Shown here in pieces: positions 37,107-47,112 of a DNA stretch of 64,000 nucleotides. Both the position numbers and the translations under genes were made by a program. Numbering within the stretch: position 1 is the stretch's first letter; each line of letters begins with the position of its first letter. Location of the stretch: positions 62,001 to 126,000 of the forward strand of contig NZ_JALPVL010000004.1 of the NCBI RefSeq assembly GCF_023544465.1, read 5' to 3'. Source of the stretch: Paractinoplanes maris (GTDB lineage Bacteria > Actinomycetota > Actinomycetes > Mycobacteriales > Micromonosporaceae). Under the pieces are notes generated by a model that was given only the letters and a program-made list of their open reading frames with translations, was not told the origin of the DNA and did no database searches.

Positions 37107-38135
37107 ATGCGTATCGGCGTGCTCACCGGCGGCGGCGACTGCCCCGGTCTCAACGCGGTGATCCGGGCGGTGGTCCGCAAGGGCGTCGCCGCTTACGGTC
37201 ACGAGTTCGTCGGCTTCCGGGACGGCTGGAAGGGCCCGCTCGAGGGTCTGACGAAGCCGCTCGGCATCGCCGAGGTCCGCGGCATCCTGCCCCGTGGCGG
37301 CACCATCCTGGGCTCCTCGCGCACCAACCCCTTCAAGATCGAGGGTGGCGTCGAGAAGATCAAGGCCAACCTGGCCGAGCAGGGCGTCGACGCGCTGGTG
37401 GCGATCGGCGGCGAGGACACCCTCGGCGTCGCCACCAAGCTCAACGACCTCGGCGTCAACGTGGTCGGCGTGCCCAAGACGATCGACAACGACCTGAACG
37501 CGACCGACTACACGTTCGGTTTCGACACCGCGGTCAACATCGCGATGGAGGCCATCGACCGGCTGCACACCACGGCCGAGTCGCACCACCGCACGCTGGT
37601 CGTCGAGGTCATGGGCCGCCACGCGGGCTGGATCGCCCTGCACGCCGGCCTGGCCGGTGGCGCCAACGTGATCCTGCTGCCCGAGCGCCCGTTCGACGTC
37701 GAGCAGGTCGCGACTTATGTGACCAAGCGCTTCCAGGTCGAGTACGCGCCGATCGTCGTGGTCTCCGAGGGCGCGCAGCCGCTCGACGGCCAGATGTCGC
37801 TGCAGAGCAAGGAGCTCGACTCGTTCGGCCACGTCCGGCTGGGCGGCATCGGCCAGTGGCTGGCCGAGCAGCTCGAGGAGAAGACCGGCAAGGAGGCCCG
37901 GACGGTCGTCCTGGGCCACATCCAGCGCGGTGGCACCCCGACCGCGTTCGACCGGGTGCTCGCCACCCGGTTCGGCCTGCAGGCGATCGACGCCGTCCAC
38001 GAGGGCGACTTCGGTAAGATGATGGCGCTGCGGGGCACCGACATCGTGCGCGTGCCGCTGCTCGAGGGCACCGGCGAGCTCAAGACCGTGCCGCTGTCGC
38101 GGTACGAAGAGGCTGAGGTCTTCTTCGGCAGCTGA
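37107..38135 (+). CDS. 6-phosphofructokinase with pyrophosphate-type residues
   Basis: A 342-residue PFK of the actinobacterial group. Motifs include GVLTGGGDCPGLNAVIR, GGTILGSSRTNP, IGGEDTLGVA, GVPKTIDNDL (catalytic Asp) and EVMGRHAGWIAL. Residue 104 is Asp (GGED) and residue 124 is Lys (PKTIDND). In characterised enzymes Asp104/Lys124 mark PPi-dependent PFK, whereas ATP-dependent forms have Gly104. It therefore most likely uses PPi reversibly, like the Amycolatopsis methanolica enzyme. A strong terminator follows 18 bases after the stop. Confidence 0.93.
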   Translation: MRIGVLTGGGDCPGLNAVIRAVVRKGVAAYGHEFVGFRDGWKGPLEGLTKPLGIAEVRGILPRGGTILGSSRTNPFKIEGGVEKIKANLAEQGVDALVAIGGEDTLGVATKLNDLGVNVVGVPKTIDNDLNATDYTFGFDTAVNIAMEAIDRLHTTAESHHRTLVVEVMGRHAGWIALHAGLAGGANVILLPERPFDVEQVATYVTKRFQVEYAPIVVVSEGAQPLDGQMSLQSKELDSFGHVRLGGIGQWLAEQLEEKTGKEARTVVLGHIQRGGTPTAFDRVLATRFGLQAIDAVHEGDFGKMMALRGTDIVRVPLLEGTGELKTVPLSRYEEAEVFFGS

Positions 38136-38153
38136 TCTGTCATCTGCGTGCTG

Positions 38154-38182
38154 TAAGGGGCGACCACGATGGTCGCCCCTTA
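38154..38182 (+). terminator. Intrinsic terminator after the PFK gene
   Basis: Perfect 13-bp stem (taaggggcgacca with tggtcgcccctta) and a three-base loop (cga). No long T-tract follows, but stem strength and position 18 bases after the stop make termination likely. It also separates pfk from proC, whose start is 20 bases further. Confidence 0.88.
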
Positions 38183-38201
38183 CTGGTCGAAAGGGGCGGA
38201 C

Positions 38202-39005
38202 ATGAACGTCGCCGTGATGGGGGCGGGCAAGCTCGGCGAGCTGGTCCTGGCCGGACTGCTGCGCTCGGGCCGGCCGGTCGAGCAGGTGCTGGCCACCGCG
38301 CGGCGTCCCGAGCGCGCGGCCGAGCTGGCCGAGCGCTACGGCATCCGCCCGGTGTCCAACGAGGCCGCCGTGGCCCGGGCCGACGTGCTCGTCGTCGGCG
38401 TGAAGCCGCAGGACGCGGGCAAGCTGCTCGACGAGGTGGGGGCCAAGGTGACGGCCGACAAGCTCGTCGTGTCGCTCTGCGCCGGGCTGCCCACCAGCTT
38501 CTTCGCCGAGCGGCTGCCGGCCGGCGTCCCGGTCGTCCGGGTCATGACCAATACCCCGGCCCTGGTCGACCAGGCGATGTCGGTGCTCTCCCCGGGGGCG
38601 CACGCCGGCGAGGAGCACCTGACCGCGGCCGAGGAGATCTTCCGGCCGATCGGCCGCACGCTGCGCGTCCCGGAACACCAGCAGGACGCGGTCACCGCGC
38701 TCTCCGGCTCCGGCCCGGCGTATCTCTATCTGGTGGTCGAGGCGATGATCGAGGCCGGCGTCCTGCTCGGGCTGCCCCGCACGGTGGCCCACGACCTGGC
38801 CGTGCAGACCGCGGTCGGCTCGGCGGTCATGCTGCGCGACTCGGGGGAGCACCCGGCCAAGCTGCGCGAGTCGGTCACCTCGCCGGCCGGCACCACCGCC
38901 GCGGCCCTGCGGGAACTGGAGGCCGGTGGCGTGCGGGCGTCCTTCCTCAACGCGCTGGAGGCCGCCCGCGACCGCGCCCGGGAGATCGCTGCTAGTACCA
39001 GATAG
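38202..39005 (+). CDS. proC: Pyrroline-5-carboxylate reductase
   Basis: A 267-residue NAD(P)H-dependent enzyme for the last step of proline synthesis. The Rossmann site is VAVMGAGKLGELVLAGLL, followed by GVKPQDAGKLL, VRVMTNTPALV and the catalytic-domain signature LSGSGPAYLYLVVEAM and SVTSPAGTTAAALRELE. ATG 38202 follows aaggggcgga. It converges with the DUF429 gene with a 14-bp overlap. Confidence 0.95.
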   Translation: MNVAVMGAGKLGELVLAGLLRSGRPVEQVLATARRPERAAELAERYGIRPVSNEAAVARADVLVVGVKPQDAGKLLDEVGAKVTADKLVVSLCAGLPTSFFAERLPAGVPVVRVMTNTPALVDQAMSVLSPGAHAGEEHLTAAEEIFRPIGRTLRVPEHQQDAVTALSGSGPAYLYLVVEAMIEAGVLLGLPRTVAHDLAVQTAVGSAVMLRDSGEHPAKLRESVTSPAGTTAAALRELEAGGVRASFLNALEAARDRAREIAASTR

Positions 39006-39669
39006 CGATCTTCGAGCCGTTGTTCTCCTCCGGCGGGCTGGGGTGGCTGAGCGCCGTCCCGGTCGCCATCCGGTGGGCCGACCAGGCCACGGCGGCCGCG
39101 TCCAGGATGTCGTCGGGCGGGGCCTGGCCGGCCGGACCGAGCTGGTCGGGCAGCACGATGCCGTTGCGGGCCAGCAGCTCGCGGCGCCGGGCCTGACCGG
39201 TCCAGGTCTTCTTGGCGTACTGCAGGGGCTCGCCCGCCATCGTGCGGAAGGAGACCTCGGGGTGGGCCTCGAAGAGCAGACCGGGATGTCGTTCCCAGAT
39301 CGCGTTGGCCTCGAGCAGCTTGGGCCGCAGGGCCCAGGACTGCCGGCTCAGCCCGGCCCCGGTCAGCTCGCGGCAGAGCCGGTTGGCCGTGGTGAAATCG
39401 GCCTCCTGCCAGACCGCGCGGGGCGGCACCCGGAAGACGCTGCCGCGACGGGGACCCAGCTGGTCGGCGGCGAGGGTGTCGGCGGCCCGCCATCGGTCGG
39501 GGAGCATGCCCAGCGGGATGTCCACCCCGATGACCGAGGCGCCCGAACTGCCGGCCACGATCTCGTACAACGTGGAGGCCAGCACGGCCCGGCCGAACGA
39601 GCCGTCCCGCAGCTCCACTCCGACCCAGCCGAGCGCGTACGCATCGACTCCAATCACCCGGATGCTCAT
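38992..39669 (-). CDS. DUF429 (predicted RNase H-like) protein
   Basis: A 225-residue protein. The N-terminal VIGVDAYALGWVGVEL and VIGVDIPLGML strands with Asp residues, then RRGSVFRVPPRAVW and FEAHPEVSFRTMAG, are typical of DUF429, an RNase H-fold family predicted to be a nuclease. The typical segment ILDAAAVAWSAHRMATG is at the C-terminus. The function is unproven. It overlaps convergent proC by 14 bp and lies upstream of, and divergent from, the chitinase gene. Confidence 0.88.
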   Translation of the reverse strand: MSIRVIGVDAYALGWVGVELRDGSFGRAVLASTLYEIVAGSSGASVIGVDIPLGMLPDRWRAADTLAADQLGPRRGSVFRVPPRAVWQEADFTTANRLCRELTGAGLSRQSWALRPKLLEANAIWERHPGLLFEAHPEVSFRTMAGEPLQYAKKTWTGQARRRELLARNGIVLPDQLGPAGQAPPDDILDAAAVAWSAHRMATGTALSHPSPPEENNGSKIAIWY

Positions 39670-39853
39670 CGGCAGCGTGTGGCCTCAGTGACTACAGCGT
39701 TGGAGATGGTCATGTTCGCAGACTACGCGCTGTGTCCGTAAGTGTGCACCCCGTAGCGGACCGGGTGGCAAAGTAAAGCGTTTGCGTATTCCCAGCTGGA
39801 CATCTTGACGTCCGTGAATCCCTATGACTACCGTCACCCTCAACGAACTTTTT

Positions 39854-39864
39854 GGAAAGTTTCC
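39854..39864. promoter_or_regulatory. Palindrome in the chitinase promoter region
   Basis: ggaaagtttcc is a perfect 11-bp palindrome, 24 bp before the GTG start, flanked by aactttt and ctaact. It resembles a motif I recall upstream of secreted hydrolase genes in Micromonosporaceae. It may be a regulator site or part of a growth-phase promoter. No classical DasR box was seen in 39670-39887. Confidence 0.45.
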
Positions 39865-39887
39865 TAACTGTTCCATGAGGAGACCCA

Positions 39888-41369
39888 GTGCAGAAATCCC
39901 TCCGCCGCGCCACCTGGGCGTCGGCGATCGTGCTGGTGGCCGCCACCGCCGCGATCCCGGCGACACAGGCCTCGGCAGCTGCGGCCTGTGCCCCCGCGTG
40001 GTCCTCCAGCGCCGTTTACGTCAAGGACAACGTCGCATCGCAGAGCGGCCACAACTACACCGCCAAGTGGTGGACTCAGAACGAGTCGCCGGCCACGAAC
40101 AGCAGCCAGTGGGCCGTCTGGATCGACAACGGCGTCTGCGGCGGTGGCCCCACCACCCCGCCGACCACACCGCCCACGACACCCCCGACCACCACGCCCC
40201 CCACCACCACGCCCCCCACCACCACGCCTCCGACGACGACTCCGCCGGGCGCCAGTGGCAAGAACGTCGTCGGCTACTTCGCCGAGTGGGGCGTCTACGG
40301 CCGGCAGTACTTCGTGAAGAACCTGGTCACCTCGGGTTCCGCGGCCAAGCTGACGCACATCCTGTACGCGTTCGGCAACACCACCGGCGGCCAGTGCTCC
40401 ATCGGTGACGCCTACGCCGACTACGACCAGGCCTACACCGCGGCCAACAGTGTGGACGGCGTGGCCGACACCTGGGACGCCGGCGCGCTGCGCGGCTCGT
40501 TCAACCAGCTGCGCAAGCTCAAGAAGCAGTACCCCAACATCAAGGTGATCTGGTCGTTCGGCGGCTGGACCTGGTCCGGCGGCTTCACCCAGGCCGCGGC
40601 CAACCCGACCGCGTTCGCCAACTCCTGCTACAACCTGGTCAAGGACTCCCGCTGGGCCGACGTCTTCGACGGCATCGACGTCGACTGGGAGTACCCGAAC
40701 GCCTGCGGCCTGAGCTGCGACGCGTCCGGCCCCGACTCGTACAACAAGGTGATCAGCGCGCTGCGCACCAAGTTCGGCCAGAACTTCCTGGTCACCTCGG
40801 CCATCTCGGCCGACGGCTCGAACGGCGGCAAGCTCGACGCGGCCGACTACGCCTCCGGCATCTCGAAGCTGAACCTGGTCTTCCCGATGACCTACGACTA
40901 CTACGGCGCCTTCGCCGCGCAGGGCCCGACCGCCCCGCACTCGCCGCTCACCTCGTACGCCGGCATCCCGAACCAGGGGTTCTGGTCCGACGCGGCGATC
41001 CAGAAGCTCAAGAGCAAGGGCGTCCCGGCCAGCAAGATGCTCCTGGGCATCGGCTTCTACGGCCGCGGCTGGACCGGCGTCACCCAGGCCACCCCGGGCG
41101 GCTCGGCCAGCGGTGCGGCGCCGGGCACCTACGAGGCCGGCATCGAGGACTACAAGGTGCTCAAGAACAGCTGCCCGGCCACGGGCACGATCGCGGGCAC
41201 CGCGTACGCCAAGTGCGGCAGCAACTGGTGGAGCTACGACACCCCGTCGACCATCGCCGGGAAGATGTCCTACGTGAAGCAGCAGGGTCTCGGCGGAGCC
41301 TTCTTCTGGGAGTTCTCCGGTGACACCAGCAACGGCGAGCTGATCTCGGCCATCAAGAACAACCTCTGA
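39888..41369 (+). CDS. Secreted family-18 chitinase with CBM5/12 domain
   Basis: A 493-residue secreted enzyme hydrolysing chitin. The Sec signal peptide (KSLRRATWASAIVLVAATAA, cleavage near ASA-AA) is followed by a chitin-binding CBM5/12 (AWSSSAVYVKDNV, YTAKWWTQNESP) and a Thr/Pro linker near residues 85-122. A GH18 domain (KNVVGYFAEWGVYG) then runs to the end, with the catalytic DxxDxDxE intact in FDGIDVDWEYPN. YDYYGAFA and the final GGAFFWEFSGDTSNGEL are also typical. GTG 39888 follows gagga. It is likely induced by chitin or regulated through the upstream palindrome. Confidence 0.96.
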   Translation: MQKSLRRATWASAIVLVAATAAIPATQASAAAACAPAWSSSAVYVKDNVASQSGHNYTAKWWTQNESPATNSSQWAVWIDNGVCGGGPTTPPTTPPTTPPTTTPPTTTPPTTTPPTTTPPGASGKNVVGYFAEWGVYGRQYFVKNLVTSGSAAKLTHILYAFGNTTGGQCSIGDAYADYDQAYTAANSVDGVADTWDAGALRGSFNQLRKLKKQYPNIKVIWSFGGWTWSGGFTQAAANPTAFANSCYNLVKDSRWADVFDGIDVDWEYPNACGLSCDASGPDSYNKVISALRTKFGQNFLVTSAISADGSNGGKLDAADYASGISKLNLVFPMTYDYYGAFAAQGPTAPHSPLTSYAGIPNQGFWSDAAIQKLKSKGVPASKMLLGIGFYGRGWTGVTQATPGGSASGAAPGTYEAGIEDYKVLKNSCPATGTIAGTAYAKCGSNWWSYDTPSTIAGKMSYVKQQGLGGAFFWEFSGDTSNGELISAIKNNL

Positions 41370-43848
<2,479 letters not shown>

Positions 43849-43863
<15 letters not shown>

Positions 43864-43882
43864 GGCTGCGCACGGCATGAGG
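43849..43882. repeat. 17-bp tandem duplication across the aldolase stop and Nudix start
   Basis: ctgcgcacggcatgagg occurs at 43849-43865 and 43866-43882, followed by a further ctgcg. The first copy contains the aldolase stop, the second the Nudix ATG at 43877. With a single copy the two genes would overlap as ATGA. The duplication therefore moved the Nudix start 17 bp downstream and separated it from the stop. Confidence 0.9.
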
Positions 43883-44350
43883 CTGCGTCATTCCGTCCGC
43901 GGGCTGGTTCTCGACCCGGACGACCGGCTGCTGCTCTATGCGACGCCGCTGGGCGAGGCCACCCTCTGGGTGCCGCCCGGCGGCGGGATCGAGGCGGGCG
44001 AGACGCTGCTGGACGCGTTGCGGCGGGAGCTGGCCGAGGAGACGGGCCTGGAGCTGACCGGCACGCCGCCGCACGTCTGGCATCGGGAGACGCACGGGGT
44101 CGGCTACCTGCCCGGCTACGACGGTGCCATCAACGACTACTTCCTGGTGCGGGTGCCCGCCTTCGCCGCGCGGGGCACGCTGACCGCCGAGCAGCTGGCC
44201 GCCGAGAACGTCGGCGAGTTCCGCTGGTGGAGCGCTCCGGAAATGGCCGCGTCGAGGGACCTGTTCGGGCCACGCGACCTGCCCGCGCTCCTGCCGGCGT
44301 TGCTGCGCGACGGCCCACCCGAGGTGCCCCTGATCATGCCGCCAAGCTGA
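43877..44350 (+). CDS. Nudix hydrolase
   Basis: A 157-residue protein dominated by a Nudix domain: [36 protein letters not shown] and the rest of the Nudix box [10 protein letters not shown] (G-x5-E-x7-REUxEExGU intact). It hydrolyses an unknown nucleoside diphosphate derivative. It lies directly after the aldolase and is probably co-transcribed. Its 3' end overlaps convergent tdk by 17 bp. Confidence 0.92.
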   Translation: MRLRHSVRGLVLDPDDRLLLYATPLGEATLWVPPGGGIEAGETLLDALRRELAEETGLELTGTPPHVWHRETHGVGYLPGYDGAINDYFLVRVPAFAARGTLTAEQLAAENVGEFRWWSAPEMAASRDLFGPRDLPALLPALLRDGPPEVPLIMPPS

Positions 44351-44951
44351 CCACCGGCGCCGGGGCATAGGGCCGGCCGGCGCGGTGATGGCGACGGCAC
44401 AGGACGACGTAACGCACCTCGGCGTCGGCGTCGGTGTTGCCCACCACGACGGTGTCGCCGTCGCGGACCATGACGCCGTCGGCGACCCGGGCGTTCATCC
44501 GGGCCGGCTGGCCGCACCAGCACATCGGATAGACCTGGAGCGACTCGACGACGTCGGCCAGCACGACCAGCCGGGCCGAGCCGGGGAACTGCTCGCCGCG
44601 GAAATCCGACAGCAGGCCGAAGGTGAACACGTCGATGTCGTGGTCGTCGACCAGCCAGGCCAGCTGATCGACCTGCTCGGCCGAGAGGAACTGGGCCTCG
44701 TCGAGGATGACGTGGTCGACCCGGGCGCCGGGGTGGGCCAGCACGACGTGGCCGAGGTCGGTCTCCGCGCCGAACTCGATGGCGTCGGCGCTGATCCCGA
44801 TGCGCGACGAGACGATGCCTTCACCGGCCCGGTCGAGCCGGGTCATGAGCAGCCCGTTCCGCCCACACGCGGCGTAGGTGTGCCGGTATTGCAGCACCAT
44901 CGTGCTTTTGCCACTGTTCATCGCCGCGTACCGGAAGTGCAGCTGGGCCAC
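44334..44951 (-). CDS. tdk: Thymidine kinase (type II)
   Basis: About 205 residues. It phosphorylates thymidine in salvage. The P-loop is [19 protein letters not shown], Walker B is [18 protein letters not shown], and the zinc-binding C-terminal domain keeps [12 protein letters not shown] and LCRRHH. It is the ATP-dependent bacterial TK1-like form. The preferred start is GTG 44951 ([17 protein letters not shown]), with gaggagaggcggag upstream. Longer in-frame starts up to 45008 are poorly supported. Confidence 0.92.
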   Translation of the reverse strand: MAQLHFRYAAMNSGKSTMVLQYRHTYAACGRNGLLMTRLDRAGEGIVSSRIGISADAIEFGAETDLGHVVLAHPGARVDHVILDEAQFLSAEQVDQLAWLVDDHDIDVFTFGLLSDFRGEQFPGSARLVVLADVVESLQVYPMCWCGQPARMNARVADGVMVRDGDTVVVGNTDADAEVRYVVLCRRHHRAGRPYAPAPVVSLAA

Positions 44952-45370
44952 CGCGATCTCCGCCTCTCCTCGCCGTCCGTGCCGCGGCCTGGACGGTGCG
45001 ACACACACGCCATCGCGAAGCCGCGAGCCGGAGAAGGATAGCCGGTGACCTCTCGATGAAGAGGATCACGGGGTGGGACGCGGTGGCTGCCATGGGCCGG
45101 AAGGTCCGGATATGGCATCCGGTCGGAAGGCCCCGGCCCGGCGGCTACGGTATTTGAAGATCGAATTCTGCAAATGAGACGTGATCGACGCTGTTTCTTT
45201 TCCTCATTGTGCTTCGGGTGGGAGCCGTCCGGCGCTTCAGTGAATACCGCGTGCCAATGCGCGCGGTCGGAGTTGCCGCTCTTGACCGCGTAGTTCACGA
45301 TGTGGCGATCAGTTCGATCCTATTCGATCTTCAGCCCCTCCGGCTGCTCCTCTTCGCGGAAAACAATCCT
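44952..45370. other. 419-bp intergenic region between divergent tdk and the lipoprotein gene
   Basis: It is less GC-rich than the surroundings, especially 45150-45370 (gaattc, tttcttttcctc, attcgatcttc). It likely contains the promoters for both divergent genes. The direct repeat ttcgatc occurs twice near 45313-45330. I see no ORF with a ribosome-binding site and no clear RNA gene. Confidence 0.5.
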
Positions 45371-46366
45371 ATGATCAACATTGTGAGAAGAGGCGGCCGG
45401 AATTCGGCTGCCGCAGTTCTGAGTGGCGTGCTGGCCGGCGTCCTGTGCGTCGGCGCCGGGTGCACTCGGACGTCCGGTGCCGGCGAAGCTCCCCCGGACA
45501 GGGAGGCGCCCGCGGCGACGCCGAGCGCTCCTGGGAGCCCGCAACCTGAGCTCAGTGCGAAGCCGACCGGAGTTCCGTCGGTGTCCCCGGCCCGGCGGAC
45601 CGAGGAAACGTCCGCGTCCGAGCCGGGTGAAACCCCGGACGGTACGGAGCCCGGACGAGGGGACGCCGAACCCGACACCCCGGCCGGATCGCCCACGACG
45701 AGTGCCGTCCCCGCGGGCACTCCGTTGTCGACGGGCGATCATCCCGGTGGTCTCTTCAGGTCGACGCCGGGCCACAACTGCCGGTTCGACAGCATCCTGA
45801 GGCCCGGGCTTCATCTGACGACGCCCATCGAGGCGCAGCGACTCGAACCGATGACGATCTGCTTCCTCGATTTCCCGGACGGCGAGACCGTGACGGTGCG
45901 ACTGAGCGGCCCCGGGGGCGAGGTCCGCACTCATCGCACCACCGAGTCGAACCTCCCGTTGATCTTCCGCCTTGGCATGCCGCTCGGGCGGTGGGCCGTC
46001 CGGGTCTCCGGGCCCGGAGTGGAGCCGGCCACCGCGACGATCCGGGTCACCCGGCCCACCACTCCGACCGTCCACCAGGTGTCCGACCGTGGTCCGTCGG
46101 CGACGGCCGGGACGGTCCTCGAGCTGGCCGGGTTTCCTGGCGGCAAGCCGGTCAACATCTTCCTTTACGGGCCCCGGGCCGACGCCCGAGCATCGTTGCG
46201 ATTCGTGCGGGCACTGCCGGTGGCTGCCGCCGACAAGCACGGCGAGGCGAGATACTCGGTGGCTCTTCGCCCGAAAGACCTGCCCGGTCTCTACGGCATC
46301 TGGTTGAAGGCGCCCTGCGCCGTACGGGACGACGGTGGATCCGCCTGCGTCGAGTTCACGAAATGA
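45371..46366 (+). CDS. Putative lipoprotein of unknown function
   Basis: A 331-residue protein. The N-terminus has two Arg, a hydrophobic segment (AAAVLSGVLAGVLCVGAG) and Cys 31, a weak lipobox (VGAGC). About 100 residues of Pro/Ser/Glu-rich spacer follow. Then come two beta-rich, Ig/FN3-like segments (e.g. ETVTVRLSGPGGEV, RWAVRVSGPGVEPATATIRV, TVLELAGFPGGKPVNIFLYGP). Four Cys outside the signal (CRF, ICFL, PCAV, ACVE) could form disulphides. I recognise no family. It overlaps the next gene as ATGA, so the two form a unit. GC content at silent sites is lower than in the core genes. Confidence 0.72.
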   Translation: MINIVRRGGRNSAAAVLSGVLAGVLCVGAGCTRTSGAGEAPPDREAPAATPSAPGSPQPELSAKPTGVPSVSPARRTEETSASEPGETPDGTEPGRGDAEPDTPAGSPTTSAVPAGTPLSTGDHPGGLFRSTPGHNCRFDSILRPGLHLTTPIEAQRLEPMTICFLDFPDGETVTVRLSGPGGEVRTHRTTESNLPLIFRLGMPLGRWAVRVSGPGVEPATATIRVTRPTTPTVHQVSDRGPSATAGTVLELAGFPGGKPVNIFLYGPRADARASLRFVRALPVAAADKHGEARYSVALRPKDLPGLYGIWLKAPCAVRDDGGSACVEFTK

Positions 46367-47112
46367 GTTCCGCGCCGGCCGGCGAAAATGAAACGCATAA
46401 GAAGTTGACGCTTTTCATCAGAGATTACCTGCCGGCTATCGGGGCCGTGGGCGTTGTGCTCTACGGACTGTTCCGGCTGGCCTATCTCTTCTTTTATCTC
46501 CGTTTGAGGACGACACCGGAAGAGGTCGGTTACACGTACACCCGCATCATCTCCGAGTCGGTCGTCGGTGCGGTGGAGCTGATTGTCATCGGGGCCGCAC
46601 TGATCGCCGCCGCCACGGCCGTCTACACAGTGGCTCGGATCGTGCTGCCCACTCTGCGGCGGCGGAAGCGACCAGCCCTTCGCGACCTGCGCCAAGCCGT
46701 CGGGAGACGCACTCTACGCCGCATCGTCGGCCGGAGCGTCGTGGCCGCCGCGATTGTTGTGTTCGTCAGCCTGCCCTCGTTGGCCTGGTGGCAGGGTGGT
46801 CTCGCGCAGGCCGGGCAGACCGTGCGGAACGTCTACTTCATCGGCGTTCCGTATCTGCCGGTTTTGGCTGTTCAAGCTGTGCCGGCCTCGGTCGCCTGGA
46901 AGGACGCCGACAGCGAGAAGGCGGTGGGACTAAAGGGTCGTTCGTGTCTGCTCTATCTCGGCAAGGCCGACGGCACCACTGTCTTCTTCGACGTGTCGAC
47001 CCGCGAGAGTCTCCGCCTCTCTTCCGGCGACATCGTGGTGACCTTGCGGTACGAGTTCTTCGTTTCCCGTGAATGCCGGGAAACTGCCGAGAAGTTGTTC
47101 GGCAACGAGTGA
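46363..47112 (+). CDS. Hypothetical multi-pass membrane protein coupled to the lipoprotein
   Basis: A 249-residue protein. Three hydrophobic segments are visible (AIGAVGVVLYGLFRLAYLFFYL, AVELIVIGAALIAAATAVYTV, SVVAAAIVVFVSLPSLAWW). A basic loop (LRRRKRPALRDLRQAVGRRTLRR) and a C-terminal soluble domain of about 100 residues (SCLLYLGKADGTTVFFDVSTRES) follow. Topology suggests the C-terminal domain is outside, where it could contact the lipoprotein. ATG 46363 overlaps the lipoprotein stop. No family is recognised. The last 183 bp overlap the antisense 3' end of a MFS frame. Confidence 0.7.
   Translation: MSSAPAGENETHKKLTLFIRDYLPAIGAVGVVLYGLFRLAYLFFYLRLRTTPEEVGYTYTRIISESVVGAVELIVIGAALIAAATAVYTVARIVLPTLRRRKRPALRDLRQAVGRRTLRRIVGRSVVAAAIVVFVSLPSLAWWQGGLAQAGQTVRNVYFIGVPYLPVLAVQAVPASVAWKDADSEKAVGLKGRSCLLYLGKADGTTVFFDVSTRESLRLSSGDIVVTLRYEFFVSRECRETAEKLFGNE

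Noticed and set aside
40145..40250. Tandem repeat in chitinase as a mobile or regulatory element
   Set aside because: It encodes the Thr/Pro linker between the binding and catalytic domains, which is normal for secreted glycosidases.
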